Source: Haloferula luteola
GTDB taxonomy: Bacteria > Verrucomicrobiota > Verrucomicrobiia > Verrucomicrobiales > Akkermansiaceae
Direction of reading: 5' to 3'
Length of the DNA stretch: 64,000 nt
Assembly (NCBI RefSeq): GCF_014201715.1
Contig: NZ_JACHFD010000003.1
Coordinates: 248,001-312,000 of the forward strand
In this document: positions 1 to 9,801 of the stretch, piece after piece
Numbering within the stretch: position 1 is the first letter of the stretch
How the letters are laid out: every line of letters begins with the position of its first letter
The notes under the pieces: model-generated
Databases searched by the model: none
Told to the model about the DNA's origin: nothing
Seen by the model: only the letters and a program-made list of their open reading frames with translations
Position numbers and translations under genes: made by a program

Positions 1-28
1 TGGACCCACTTTTCAAACTCACCGAGTT

Positions 29-592
29 TCATGCAGGGGAGGCAGGGTTGAGTTTTTGCTCAATGCAGCGTCTCAGGGCGATTCGCAAACGATGGATCCG
101 CGCCCGAAGTCCCGACGCCGTCAGAGCCGAGGCATCCGCCGCCTCGGCGATCGCCCCGTACTTCCGATAGCGACTGAGAAGCAACTCACGATGGTCGTCA
201 TCGAGATTCTTCAAACACTGGCTCAATGCCCCCATCCGTTGTTGACGGTCATCGGGTTCGTTTTCGTGCTCCTCTGCCAGAGTTTCGACCAACTCAAGAC
301 TGAACACGAACTGCCTCTCCCGCTTGAGCTTCCGAAGGTGATTCATCATCACATTGCGGGCGAAACGGAATGCCCATGCCTTGAAATGCGTTCCGGGAGT
401 GAACTTGGAACGCTTCTCCAACAGCAGCATGTTCACCTCCTGCAGAACATCCTCCGTCCCCGCATAATAGGGCGCCAAATGGTGAATAAACACCCGCAGC
501 TCCGACTGCAGCGCGATCAATTGCATCGTGTAGGAGTTCATGGAGTCAGCGTCGGACATTTCGCGAGACTCAGGATCAGGAACCATGGGCAT
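29..592 (-). CDS. ECF-type RNA polymerase sigma factor (Planctomycetes/Verrucomicrobia family)
   Basis: A 187-residue sigma-70 family factor that would direct RNA polymerase to a small regulon. Region 2 is visible at about residues 45-90 (EDVLQEVNMLLLEK, then FKAWAFRFARN, the usual core-binding and -10 segment) and a region 4 helix-turn-helix at about 125-175 (RELLLSRYRKYG, then SGLRARIHRLR). There is no anti-sigma gene next to it. It is transcribed divergently from the PEP-CTERM gene. The start is uncertain: in-frame ATG codons at residues 1, 3, 12 and 18 are all plausible, and the family often begins near residue 18. Confidence 0.85.
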   Translation of the reverse strand: MPMVPDPESREMSDADSMNSYTMQLIALQSELRVFIHHLAPYYAGTEDVLQEVNMLLLEKRSKFTPGTHFKAWAFRFARNVMMNHLRKLKRERQFVFSLELVETLAEEHENEPDDRQQRMGALSQCLKNLDDDHRELLLSRYRKYGAIAEAADASALTASGLRARIHRLRIALRRCIEQKLNPASPA

Positions 593-662
593 ACCAAGCT
601 ATTTGGCAGGAGGCCAGACGTTGCCGAAAAAATCCCTCCACGCCTCAAAAATCGATCACGGA

Positions 663-686
663 GCAGAAATCAGAAATTTTTTCTGC
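663..686. repeat. Inverted repeat in the leader of the PEP-CTERM gene
   Basis: GCAGAAA at 663-669 is complementary to TTTCTGC at 680-686, with an A/T-rich 10-base loop. It sits in the 211-bp gap between the divergent sigma factor and PEP-CTERM genes. It could be a leader hairpin or an operator; no promoter elements could be assigned with confidence. Confidence 0.3.
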
Positions 687-803
687 AACGTCTTCCGGCC
701 ACCCAAATCCCTGAATGGGAGACCGGATCGCCAGCCCTTGCGATTTCGATTCCCTGTGCCTTCGAAAAACCCATTGAACCCAAGTCCCAAACTCAGAAAA
801 CCC

Positions 804-1610
804 ATGAAGATCGCTTCCTTCCACCACCTCATTCCCACTCTATCAGCCCTCGTATTTCCAGCGAGTGCCGCCCTCACGGTCTCCCAGGGCGATTTCGAAT
901 CGGGCGGTTTGAATTTTGCCATTTCCGGCGCACCCGACTTCATCACCTCGGACCTCGTGGCAAGCTCAGGCCAAGGTTGGTACACTTCCGCCAATGTCGA
1001 CAAAACTTTCCAGATCACTTCGGGAGGGTCAGGCGGCTCGGGCAACTATGCGGCGGTGACCTCGGGGGGCACCGGCACCATCGGGAATCACCGCGGCATC
1101 GTCTACGTCTTGGAAGACGGCCAAAGCACAACGGGAGAAGTCACCGCCACCATCGATCTTCTGATGCTTCCCCAAGGCGGCAATGAAAACTTCCTGATCA
1201 AAGTATTCGGCGTGACCGACTCAGACGCCGGCACCCCCGGAGTGCAGTGGGATGGGTTGATCGATCTCACCGGTCCGCTCGGAAACTTCGATGCCCTCAA
1301 CCTCCGCAACCTCGACGGCAGCTCCACCATCACACCAGGATATACCGGTTCCTCATTGACCACCCTGGCCAGCTACGATGCCGCCAGTCTCGGGGCCGTG
1401 GCCGGAACAAGCTGGAACTCGGGGCTGAGCTTTTCCTTCGACCTTGGCGCATCAGGCTACGATCAAGTGATCATCGGCTTTGCCATCCACGACTCCCCTA
1501 TCGCAGGCACCCTGAGCGGCATCGACAACCTCACCATCGTTCCCGAGCCATCAGCGACCTTCCTGATGCTCACCTCCGCCACCGGGCTTCTCGTCCGCCG
1601 TCGCCGCTGA
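804..1610 (+). CDS. Secreted PEP-CTERM sorting-domain protein
   Basis: A 268-residue exported protein of unknown function. It has an N-terminal signal peptide (MKIASFHHLIPTLSALVFPASAA), a beta-rich body of about 220 residues and a C-terminal PEP-CTERM signal: VPEP, a hydrophobic stretch and a terminal RRRR, which exosortase/archaeosortase-type enzymes recognise. The ATG at 804 was chosen because the open frame upstream to 540 encodes no signal peptide. The body (GDFES, GWYTS, WDGLIDLTGPLGN, GYDQVIIGFA) is homologous by eye to two tandem modules in the sulfatase encoded next. No exosortase gene is visible in the window. Confidence 0.85.
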   Translation: MKIASFHHLIPTLSALVFPASAALTVSQGDFESGGLNFAISGAPDFITSDLVASSGQGWYTSANVDKTFQITSGGSGGSGNYAAVTSGGTGTIGNHRGIVYVLEDGQSTTGEVTATIDLLMLPQGGNENFLIKVFGVTDSDAGTPGVQWDGLIDLTGPLGNFDALNLRNLDGSSTITPGYTGSSLTTLASYDAASLGAVAGTSWNSGLSFSFDLGASGYDQVIIGFAIHDSPIAGTLSGIDNLTIVPEPSATFLMLTSATGLLVRRRR

Positions 1611-1662
1611 AGCCACTGGCTTCGACGGCTCTACCCACCACGGACCCCTGCGAACTTCGCAG
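1609..1662. terminator. Two 15-bp palindromes between the PEP-CTERM and sulfatase genes
   Basis: GAAGCCA-C-TGGCTTC (1609-1623) overlaps the stop codon of the PEP-CTERM gene, and CTGCGAA-C-TTCGCAG (1648-1662) follows 24 bases later. Both are perfect 7-bp arms around a single C. There is no T-run, so they may attenuate or terminate transcription, protect the mRNA end, or be short palindromic repeats. Confidence 0.4.
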
Positions 1663-1705
1663 GTAGGATCCGTTGGGCCGACGACACCCATTTCCCCAAT
1701 CATTC

Positions 1706-4700
1706 ATGATCTCCGTTTTTCGATACCTCGGTCTTCTCGGGGTGATCTCCTCCACCGCTTGGGCGGACATGGCTCTCACCAATGGCGACTTCGAGGGACC
1801 TGAGTTCTTTACCAATTCTCAAACTGGCACAACCTCCCGGGACGGTCTCTTTTACGAAGCCTATGCTACCCACGGTGATGGTTGGTACAATTCCAACAAC
1901 CCCACCCATTGGAATCTCCTCCCAGGCGGGCCGTCAGGATCGGTCACCTATGGCGCGAAAGATTCCTCAACGAATCTCAGGTCACTTCTCCATGTCATCA
2001 CCGACAACCGGCAGACGACCGGAGTCGTCAAGCTTCAGGCGAAGGTGCTCTATCGAGCCAGCGGCGGCAACGAGAAGATGGTCATCAAGGCTTGGGGAGT
2101 CCGAGAGAATACTCCTGGCCAATGGGACGGTTGGGTCGACCAAACGGGTCCCCTCGGCAACCCCGACGCCCTGGATGTGCGAGATTTCAACTCAGCACTT
2201 TCCCCAGATGCCACTGGACAACAACTCAGCGGCGATCCCGTCAGCTATACCGGCTCAGACTTCACCCCCCTGCTCTCTCAGACCGCAGCCTCACTGGGCC
2301 TCGCCCCAGCCGAAGTTTGGCAGGATGTCTTCTTTGAACTAAATCTCGGGGACATCGGATACGATCAGATCGTTCTCGGCGTCTCCTTTGCCGAGACCAG
2401 TGGCACCCGAAGCGGGGTCGATGAACTCAAAATCGTCCCCCGGCCGAGTGCCGAACTCACCGTGACAAACGGAGATTTTGAAGGCACCGAGCTTTTCGCA
2501 CCCACCCTTACCGATCCGAACGGGCGCGACTCCTTCTTCCGTGATCTTTACGCCCAGCATGGGGATGGATGGTACACTTCGAACAATCCAGATTCCACTT
2601 GGACACTGGAGCCGGGCGGTGCTGGAGACTCACCAAACTACGGTGGAAAGCGGAGTAGCGGCAACCATCGAGGCATCGTCCATGTCATCACCGACGAACG
2701 CCAGCATACCGGTCCCTCAGTCCTCCATGTGAATTTGCTGCACCGCCCGAATGGAGGTTCAGAAAACCTCATCGTCAAGATTTGGGGCATCCGCGAAACC
2801 GTTCCCGGAAAATGGGATGGCTGGATCGATCTCACGGGTCCCTCCGGAAACACCCACGGCCTCGATCTCCGCGATTTCAATACGGCGATCCCTCCCGGAG
2901 ATCCCTCCCAGACCTCTACCACATCAGTTCCGAACTACACCGGAAGCGACTTCACCACCCTCCTCGTCACGAGCGCAGCGGGACTGGGGATCTCTTCCTC
3001 GGAAGACTGGCAGCCAGCAGCGCTTCCCTTCGATCTGGGCGATACTGGCTACGATCAGATTGTGGTGGGCTTCGCCTATCAAGCCACCACGGGAAAGCCG
3101 AGTGGCGTCGACGACCTGAGCCCTGAAGTCACCATGCCTCTCGACTTCACCTTTGCCGCTTCTCCCACCAAACCCACTTTCTCGGACGACACCGTCTCTT
3201 TCACTTGGGGACACTCCAACCCGATCGAAAACGGCATCTACCACATCACCTCATCGCTTCCCGGGCAAGGTCCATGGGATGTGACTGCACTGACGATCGG
3301 TGATCCCGAAGTTACCAGCTCCGAACCCTTCAGCGTGCCTTACGATCCAGAAGGTGGCGATGTGACCTACACCCTCGCCATCGCCGATCCCGAGACCGGG
3401 CGCACCTATCGAAAATCGATAACTCTCATTGCTCCCCGACCGGAGCCCACTCTATCGGTCACCCCTGATCATCTCGATCCCGGCCAGACGGAAATCTCGC
3501 TCACCTGGTCGACACTTGGATTCCCCACCAACGGCCAGGTCGTCATCACGACCAACCGAACGACGATGGGGCCCATCGACGTCACTTCCATGACCGACTC
3601 TCAGGGAGCCAGCACCTCCCCCTTGGTCATTCCCTATGACTCGATCGGTGGCGACGTCGAAATCACGCTCACCGTGACTCATCCGATCTCTGGCGTTACC
3701 GGCACGACACGGCAAGTGGTCAGCGCCTCCTCAGGGGATCTCCCAAATGTTCTTGTCGTGCTCGTCGACGACATGGGCTGGTCCGATATCTCACCCTACG
3801 GTGGGGAAATTCAAACCCCGACCTTGCAGCGACTCGCCGACCATGGCCTGCGTTTTCGAGACTTCCACAACGAAGGACGCTGCGCCCCCACTCGCAATGC
3901 TCTCCTTTCCGGGCTCCACGTGCAGACCTCCGCCACCAAACCGAACAACAACCTTCCGGCCATGCGGATCGACAACAACGTGACGATTGCCGAAATGCTC
4001 CGAACCGCTGGCTATCGGACCTACATCTCCGGGAAATGGCATATCAGTGAATACCAGAACCAAGCCGACTACACCCCCCTTTCATCTCCGACGCACCGCG
4101 GCTTCGACTACGCCTTCAATGCCAGTCTCTGGGGCGGAAACCTCGCGGACAATCATGCCCTGGGTTACTGGAATCCCGCGGAATATGACCTATGCCCGGC
4201 CGATTCCGAGATCCTTCCGATCCGCTACGACGGCACCGATCCACGCGCCACCCTGCCGTTCTTCCAGACCGACGCAAAAACCGACTACGCCCTCGAATAC
4301 CTCAACCACCACTATGGAAAAGGAGACGACAAACCGTTCTTCCTCTATGTGGCCTACGGGGCACCTCATTTCCACCTTTCCGCACCCAAGGAACTCATCG
4401 ATCGCTACACCGACATCGCCGACGCCCATCCCGAGGATGAAGACATTTACCGCTACGAAGACGGTTGGGAAATCACCCGTCAGCGACGCTTCGACCGCCA
4501 ACTCGCAGAAGGGGTCATCCGACCAGGCACCCGACTGTCTCCGCCCAGCCCGAATCCCGACAACGGCAATCCCATCCCGCAGTGGGATTCCCTCAGTTCG
4601 GTAGAGAAGGACGATCTCTCCCGACGCATGGCTCTCTATGCCGCCATGGTCGACAACATCGACGACAATCTCGCTCGGATTCTCTCCAAACTCGAAGCCG

Positions 4701-6502
4701 AAGGGGAGTTGGACAACACCGTCATCCTCTTCATGTCCGACAATGGCGGCAATGCCGAGCAAGGACTCTTCGGCGGAGGCAATCGCCAGACCGGAACGGC
4801 TCTCGCCGAAATGGGTCAACCAGGACAAGCCAACCTATGGATCGGCGGAGCTTGGGCCAATGTCAGCAACACACCGTACCGTTACTTCAAACATCACACC
4901 CATGAAGGCGGCACCCGCACCCCACTCATCGCTCACTGGCCCGCGGGCATTCCCCACAGCCTCGATGGAAGCTGGACTGACGAGCGCGGCCACGTGATCG
5001 ACGTTCTCCCGACTCTGCTCGACATCGCCGGGATCCGCTACCCGGAAACGTTCCATGGCCACAACGTCGAACCCGCGCAAGGAACCTCGCTCGTTCCGGT
5101 CTTCCAGGGGGCTCGTCTCGCGCCACGCGACCTCATGATCGAACACGAACGCAATCGCGCACTCTACCGCGGCGATTGGAAGTTGGTCTCAAAAACCTTC
5201 ACCTCTCCCCAGACCTCCGACCTCCCCGGCAACGTTCCCGAACTCTACAACCTCAAGAACGATCCTACCGAGATGAATAATCTCGCCTTCCACGAACCCG
5301 CCATGCTCGCGGAAATGGCGACCGCTTTCAACCACTGGGTGGATCTCAACGAGGGCCTTGATGCCAACCGAAAACTCGCTCTCCCAGCCATCGAATCCGC
5401 GCCCTTCATCATGCCGCGGGGACGGGAATTTCTCGTCGATGACTTCAATCGAACCGACAGCGACGACCTGGACGCCAACCAGTCTGGATTGTCCGGTCGA
5501 CTCATCGGCATGAACCAGCAGCCGCTCCATCAAGTCTATCTGGAAGGCCATCAACCTGCCGGCATGCAGATCGTGGACAAGCAACTGAGGATCTCCGGAC
5601 AAAGCTCCAGCGGAGTAGCGATCAATCTAGATGACCCACTCACCCATGCCACCGGCGGATACAGCGTCGGATTCGACCTTGTGACCGCCCCCCAAGAGGG
5701 AGACGACCTTGTCGGCTTGGCGATCGGCCTCACTGAAATCGAAGCCACCGCCGGAGGCATTCCTGGCAGTCTCGATGCCTTCAGTGCTCCTGACAAAGCT
5801 GAGTATTTCGCTGACCTCACTGCAAGTGGACAGCTCAACCTTCGGGTCCAAGGGGAAACGATCGCTTCCATCCAAGTCGGAGCAGTCACCGGAAGGTGGC
5901 TCTTTGCCGTAGAAACCGCGGGAGGATTTCACCTCGGGGATGGCGTGACGGTAAAAGTATTCTTCAATGGGTCCCCCATTCATCAATCAACCTTCAACTG
6001 GTCACAGGCCGATTCTTCACGACTTGGAATCACCGCGTCCTCGAGAAGTTTTGTGGCGATCGACAATCTGATCGTCGCCCCCCTTCCCTTGCTGGAATCC
6101 TTCATCGGGCCTTACGCCTTGGATTCGGGTCTATTGGAAGCCCATGCCGATCCTGACGCCGATCCCGATCAAGATGGTGTGACGACAGCCGGTGAATGGT
6201 TGCTAGGCACCCATCCCGGAATTGCGGACAATCCGACCCAAGGAGCCCTTGCCATCTGGGGGGACTCTCCCAATGGTCCAGCTCTCTTGATGCGGCGTGC
6301 CGCCGGATATTTGGAAGCCGGGATTCCATTCCAGATTCGCTATTCGACCGACCTCACCCGACCCGTGTCGCAATGGTCGATTCTCAGTGATGAAGAAACT
6401 CAAGTGCTCTCGGAACAAGACGGCTACCAGACAGTCGCCATGACCCTTCCCCCCTCATTGCGGGGCTTGCCTCACCTGTTCTGCGTGCTGCAGGTCGATT
6501 GA
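1706..6502 (+). CDS. Large secreted sulfatase with duplicated N-terminal PEP-CTERM-like modules
   Basis: A 1598-residue exported sulfatase, expected to remove sulfate esters from polysaccharides outside the cytoplasm. After a signal peptide (about 1-21) come two tandem modules (about 22-250 and 260-490) like the body of the preceding PEP-CTERM protein, then two Ig-like segments (about 490-675). The sulfatase domain (about 680-1215) starts with PNVLVVLVDDMGWSD and has Cys726 in CAPTR, the C-x-P-x-R signature converted to formylglycine. The C-terminus has a beta-sandwich-like part, a D-rich calcium-type motif (DPDADPDQDG) and a terminal STDL...W domain common in Verrucomicrobia. The start at 1706 gives a clean signal peptide. 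No sulfatase-maturase gene is in the window. Confidence 0.92.
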   Translation: MISVFRYLGLLGVISSTAWADMALTNGDFEGPEFFTNSQTGTTSRDGLFYEAYATHGDGWYNSNNPTHWNLLPGGPSGSVTYGAKDSSTNLRSLLHVITDNRQTTGVVKLQAKVLYRASGGNEKMVIKAWGVRENTPGQWDGWVDQTGPLGNPDALDVRDFNSALSPDATGQQLSGDPVSYTGSDFTPLLSQTAASLGLAPAEVWQDVFFELNLGDIGYDQIVLGVSFAETSGTRSGVDELKIVPRPSAELTVTNGDFEGTELFAPTLTDPNGRDSFFRDLYAQHGDGWYTSNNPDSTWTLEPGGAGDSPNYGGKRSSGNHRGIVHVITDERQHTGPSVLHVNLLHRPNGGSENLIVKIWGIRETVPGKWDGWIDLTGPSGNTHGLDLRDFNTAIPPGDPSQTSTTSVPNYTGSDFTTLLVTSAAGLGISSSEDWQPAALPFDLGDTGYDQIVVGFAYQATTGKPSGVDDLSPEVTMPLDFTFAASPTKPTFSDDTVSFTWGHSNPIENGIYHITSSLPGQGPWDVTALTIGDPEVTSSEPFSVPYDPEGGDVTYTLAIADPETGRTYRKSITLIAPRPEPTLSVTPDHLDPGQTEISLTWSTLGFPTNGQVVITTNRTTMGPIDVTSMTDSQGASTSPLVIPYDSIGGDVEITLTVTHPISGVTGTTRQVVSASSGDLPNVLVVLVDDMGWSDISPYGGEIQTPTLQRLADHGLRFRDFHNEGRCAPTRNALLSGLHVQTSATKPNNNLPAMRIDNNVTIAEMLRTAGYRTYISGKWHISEYQNQADYTPLSSPTHRGFDYAFNASLWGGNLADNHALGYWNPAEYDLCPADSEILPIRYDGTDPRATLPFFQTDAKTDYALEYLNHHYGKGDDKPFFLYVAYGAPHFHLSAPKELIDRYTDIADAHPEDEDIYRYEDGWEITRQRRFDRQLAEGVIRPGTRLSPPSPNPDNGNPIPQWDSLSSVEKDDLSRRMALYAAMVDNIDDNLARILSKLEAEGELDNTVILFMSDNGGNAEQGLFGGGNRQTGTALAEMGQPGQANLWIGGAWANVSNTPYRYFKHHTHEGGTRTPLIAHWPAGIPHSLDGSWTDERGHVIDVLPTLLDIAGIRYPETFHGHNVEPAQGTSLVPVFQGARLAPRDLMIEHERNRALYRGDWKLVSKTFTSPQTSDLPGNVPELYNLKNDPTEMNNLAFHEPAMLAEMATAFNHWVDLNEGLDANRKLALPAIESAPFIMPRGREFLVDDFNRTDSDDLDANQSGLSGRLIGMNQQPLHQVYLEGHQPAGMQIVDKQLRISGQSSSGVAINLDDPLTHATGGYSVGFDLVTAPQEGDDLVGLAIGLTEIEATAGGIPGSLDAFSAPDKAEYFADLTASGQLNLRVQGETIASIQVGAVTGRWLFAVETAGGFHLGDGVTVKVFFNGSPIHQSTFNWSQADSSRLGITASSRSFVAIDNLIVAPLPLLESFIGPYALDSGLLEAHADPDADPDQDGVTTAGEWLLGTHPGIADNPTQGALAIWGDSPNGPALLMRRAAGYLEAGIPFQIRYSTDLTRPVSQWSILSDEETQVLSEQDGYQTVAMTLPPSLRGLPHLFCVLQVD

Positions 6503-6545
6503 GAAAATCGCCGGGAACCCTTCAATCGTGGCCCATTCAGCTCAC

Positions 6546-6577
6546 AACCCGCCCACCTTCTTTGGGGGCGGGTTTTT
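6546..6577 (+). terminator. Rho-independent terminator after the sulfatase gene
   Basis: AACCCGCCC (6546-6554) pairs with GGGCGGGTT (6566-6574), followed by a run of T to 6577. This is a classical intrinsic terminator about 45 bases past the sulfatase stop codon. Confidence 0.8.
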
Positions 6578-6706
6578 CGTTTTTCAATCCTCAGCATTCC
6601 CGATCATTTTCTCTGCTCGCGGTCGTCCAGAGAAACAAAGTCAAACTCCAGCCTCGCGATGGGAGCGACATCTTACCTAACTATCGTTTCCTCATTTTCC
6701 CCTCCC

Positions 6707-7605
6707 ATGAAGACACTCGCCAGCACTTTCCTCGTGACCGCACTTGCAGCCAGTTTCACGACTTCGGCACTCGCACAAGGCATCGCGAAACCCACACTGA
6801 AGTCCGATCAGGTCCCACGCGAAACCCAAGCGGGCGAGGGCCCAGGCCGCTATGTCCCCCCGGTCCCGCAAAAGAAAAGCCTCCCCACCCTCTGGCTGAT
6901 TGGAGATTCCACCGTCCGCAATGGATCGAAAGGCGACAATGGCCCGGAAGGTAAGTGGGGTTGGGGCGCCCCATCACGGCCTACTTCGACTTAAAAAAGA
7001 TCAATTTGGTAAATCGCGCGCTCGGAGGAACCAGCAGTCGATCCTTTTTCAACGATCTTTGGGAAGATGTTCGATCCAAAATCAAAGAAGGCGATGTCCT
7101 CATCCTCCAATTCGGTGCCAATGACAACGGCGGCGCGAATGGCAAAGGAGCGCTCAATGGTGTCGGCAATGCGACGGAGAAAAAGGGTGACGAGACGGTC
7201 CACAGTTTCGGCTGGTACCTTCGCAAATACGTCGAAGACACCCGGGACCAAGGCGGCACCCCAATCATCTGCTCGTTGACCCCACGCAAAGCATGGTCTT
7301 CGGACGGAAAGTTTCAGCGTGGAGGATCTCACGCCGAATGGGCATGGCAGGCGGCCAAAGAAACCGACACGCCCTTCATCTCCTTGAACGAAATCATTGG
7401 GCAACGATATGAAGTCCTGGGACAGCGACAGGTCGAGAAACTCTACGTTCCTTCCCCCAAGGAGAACCTTCACACCGGCTGGGACGGCGCCGTCGTCAAC
7501 GCCGAGTGTGTGATCGCAGGCTTGAAGGCCTTGTACCCCAACCCCCTCCAAAACTTCTTCAGCAAACGCGCCGCTGCCATTCCCGCGTGGCAAAGCAAGA
7601 AGTAA
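6707..7605 (+). pseudogene. Frameshifted SGNH hydrolase, rhamnogalacturonan acetylesterase type
   Basis: The family removes acetyl groups from rhamnogalacturonan in pectin. One frame from 6707 encodes a signal peptide and the GDSTV nucleophile block, then WGWGAP. The homologous protein continues one frame over at 6973 (ITAYFD, then GGTSSRSF glycine block, FGANDNGG asparagine block, ENLHTGWDGA histidine block). Restoring one C in the CCCC run at 6969-6972 would fuse both parts into a protein of about 300 residues. It is therefore either a true one-base deletion or a sequencing error in a homopolymer. The usual DxxH acid appears as ExxH here, which may be tolerated. Confidence 0.8.
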
Positions 7606-7628
7606 GCGGCTCTCGTCTTGATTCGAGA

Positions 7629-9548
7629 CTAGCCCGCAATATCAGTGAGGAACTCGTCGAAACGCGCATAATGGGAGAGCTTTTTCTCAGCAGATTCGCA
7701 AGTCTCTGGTGCCACGATCCCCGTGTTCTTACATAGAAAAATGATATATCGTGCGACGTTCGAAGCAAACTTCAAGCGACCTTCGTCGCTGATCGCATAG
7801 AAGCGCTCTCGTTGTCGGTAGCCAGCTGGCGAGTGATCACCCAACGCTGCCTTGTCCGCCTTTCCTCCGGCTGCAAGGATGTAAAGGAAGTTATACTCGA
7901 ACCAGAACATCCACTCGGGATCCGCCTTGAGCGACGTCAGCACTTCCCGAGTTCCCTCGCTGGAGGAAAACAGATCATCACTCACTTCAACTCCCGCCGT
8001 CTTCAGAGATTCGACAATGAAACTTCGGGCCATCGATTGCTCCGTACGGCTCTCGGCAAAAGCCCCGGCCACCGCAAGATCGAGTGTGAACTGATACCAA
8101 TCCTTCCACAACGCCTGGTCTCCCTCGTCACTGGAAGCGGAAAGTGCCCGCCCCATCTCATAGGTGTAGCGGCCACTGGTCTTGATCTCCAATTGGCCAC
8201 CGGTGACCTCTCCCATGACCTGATAATTTTCGGCCGATTTTCCCGACCCGGAATGGAAGCCGATGCTCACCCCAAATGTCCGGCAAACCTCCCACTGACG
8301 CTCGATCATCGTGCGGAGTTCACCATTGTCGGGATAGGGCATGTTCTTCTGAAATCCAAAGGCAGGCGCGATGAAATTCACCGGCATCTCCAGGGCTTCA
8401 CACAACGCCAACATGATCGCGGTCGTTTCGGCAGTGGTCAGGCCCGGTAATTCATCGATGGAAAGCTCGCGCAGATATGAGCAGCCCACTTCGGTCGTGA
8501 AATGCTTCTCCCTTATCGCCCGGTATTTCTCATCACGAATCTTCATCTTATCCATCGACGGCCAAACGCGGCACAGCAGTTCATTGAACTCCGCCGGGTC
8601 CAGATTCAGCCCGGCATCCGCCACCCGACCTTTCACCTTTTCCACCAGAGACGCATCGATCTCGGAAACAACATATTCCGCCTGCGCCTTCGCACCCTCG
8701 GGAAGTGGGGTGACGCTGAGCTCTGGAGAGAGGTCAAAAGTGATGTAGGAAGCCAACAAACACCCCTCCACCAACGAGTCCTCCCGCTCGTCATACCACC
8801 CACCGATCGGCTGGTGATCGGCATTGAAACTCCACGCAATCTTCCGCCGATGAAATCCGGTTTTCAGCTTTGCCATTACGCAACCGTGACTCATGCCCTC
8901 GACACTTTGTCCCTGGTGGCCCTCCGGAACATCCGTTCCGATGAATGGGAACGGCACCTTCGCCAATCGGTCCGCCAACATCGCTTCGACATCAAACACC
9001 AGCTCCCTCGGGATGCTATTCTGGTTGGCGGTGACGCCGATTCCCAATTGCGCCATCGCCCAATCAACCCCGGGCCAATGTAGCGTCGTGAAGCGCGCAC
9101 CCACACCAATCGTCGATGAACCAAGTCGAGGTGTGGCCGTGGGAAACACCGTCGCATCGGGATCGAATTCCTGAATCGCATTCTTCATCTCGAGCAGGTG
9201 CTCAAACGTGGCGGGGAAGGCGATCGAGCCATCCGGCAACTCGACGGCCTCTCCTGAAAGGGCCAACCGACCGCGTCCGCCGGATTTCGGAAGGAGAATC
9301 CACGCGTGATCACCCGCCTCATTTTCGGCAATGCTCCACAGCCCGTCCTCGGTGGTGACTTCGCTTAGCGGATAGACCGCAAATCCCGATCCAAATGCCA
9401 ATTCCGCAGCGAGGGTCGGCCAATCGAGACAAAAGTCAGGGCTGATGCACGGGTTTGTCGAAAGCCGAAGTTGATGAGTGAGGAGAAAGTCGTTGATCGC
9501 GCTCATGGATTGCCGGCCCATCCCAACAAGTTGTCTGACAAACTCCAA
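7629..9548 (-). CDS. UxaE-like (tagaturonate epimerase family) protein
   Basis: A 639-residue cytoplasmic protein without a signal peptide. The central and C-terminal parts show motifs I associate with D-tagaturonate 3-epimerase UxaE: an RLGSSTIGVGARF segment, then IGFHSGSGKS, and TGGQLEIKTSGRYTYE, matching the HSGSDK and TGG...KT.G..E pattern of that family. UxaE interconverts tagaturonate and fructuronate in galacturonate breakdown, which fits the neighbouring pectin esterase. The protein is longer than the roughly 480 residues of the bacterial enzyme, mainly at the N-terminus, so a related sugar-acid activity is possible. The start is a TTG preceded by GGAGG; ATG codons at 9521 and 9506 are alternatives. 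Confidence 0.6.
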   Translation of the reverse strand: MEFVRQLVGMGRQSMSAINDFLLTHQLRLSTNPCISPDFCLDWPTLAAELAFGSGFAVYPLSEVTTEDGLWSIAENEAGDHAWILLPKSGGRGRLALSGEAVELPDGSIAFPATFEHLLEMKNAIQEFDPDATVFPTATPRLGSSTIGVGARFTTLHWPGVDWAMAQLGIGVTANQNSIPRELVFDVEAMLADRLAKVPFPFIGTDVPEGHQGQSVEGMSHGCVMAKLKTGFHRRKIAWSFNADHQPIGGWYDEREDSLVEGCLLASYITFDLSPELSVTPLPEGAKAQAEYVVSEIDASLVEKVKGRVADAGLNLDPAEFNELLCRVWPSMDKMKIRDEKYRAIREKHFTTEVGCSYLRELSIDELPGLTTAETTAIMLALCEALEMPVNFIAPAFGFQKNMPYPDNGELRTMIERQWEVCRTFGVSIGFHSGSGKSAENYQVMGEVTGGQLEIKTSGRYTYEMGRALSASSDEGDQALWKDWYQFTLDLAVAGAFAESRTEQSMARSFIVESLKTAGVEVSDDLFSSSEGTREVLTSLKADPEWMFWFEYNFLYILAAGGKADKAALGDHSPAGYRQRERFYAISDEGRLKFASNVARYIIFLCKNTGIVAPETCESAEKKLSHYARFDEFLTDIAG

Positions 9549-9592
9549 GCCTCCTGTTCCTCCCCCAATCAGGGTAATTCATCCTGCCAACA

Positions 9593-9668
<76 letters not shown>

Positions 9669-9801
9669 TAGTTGTTGGCAATCAACACCCGAAAGTCTTC
9701 TTCCGGTGGCGTTCACCACCGCCGTTCACCACCGCATGCAAAATGCCGCCTTTTTCTGCGCCCTTGGCGGGCTGAAAAAGTGACAGCAGGCTGGTGAGAA
9801 C

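Noticed and set aside
56..1186. 376-codon open frame on the plus strand over the sigma factor gene
   Set aside because: It is antisense to a clear sigma factor and in another frame of the PEP-CTERM gene; composition is that of a shadow.
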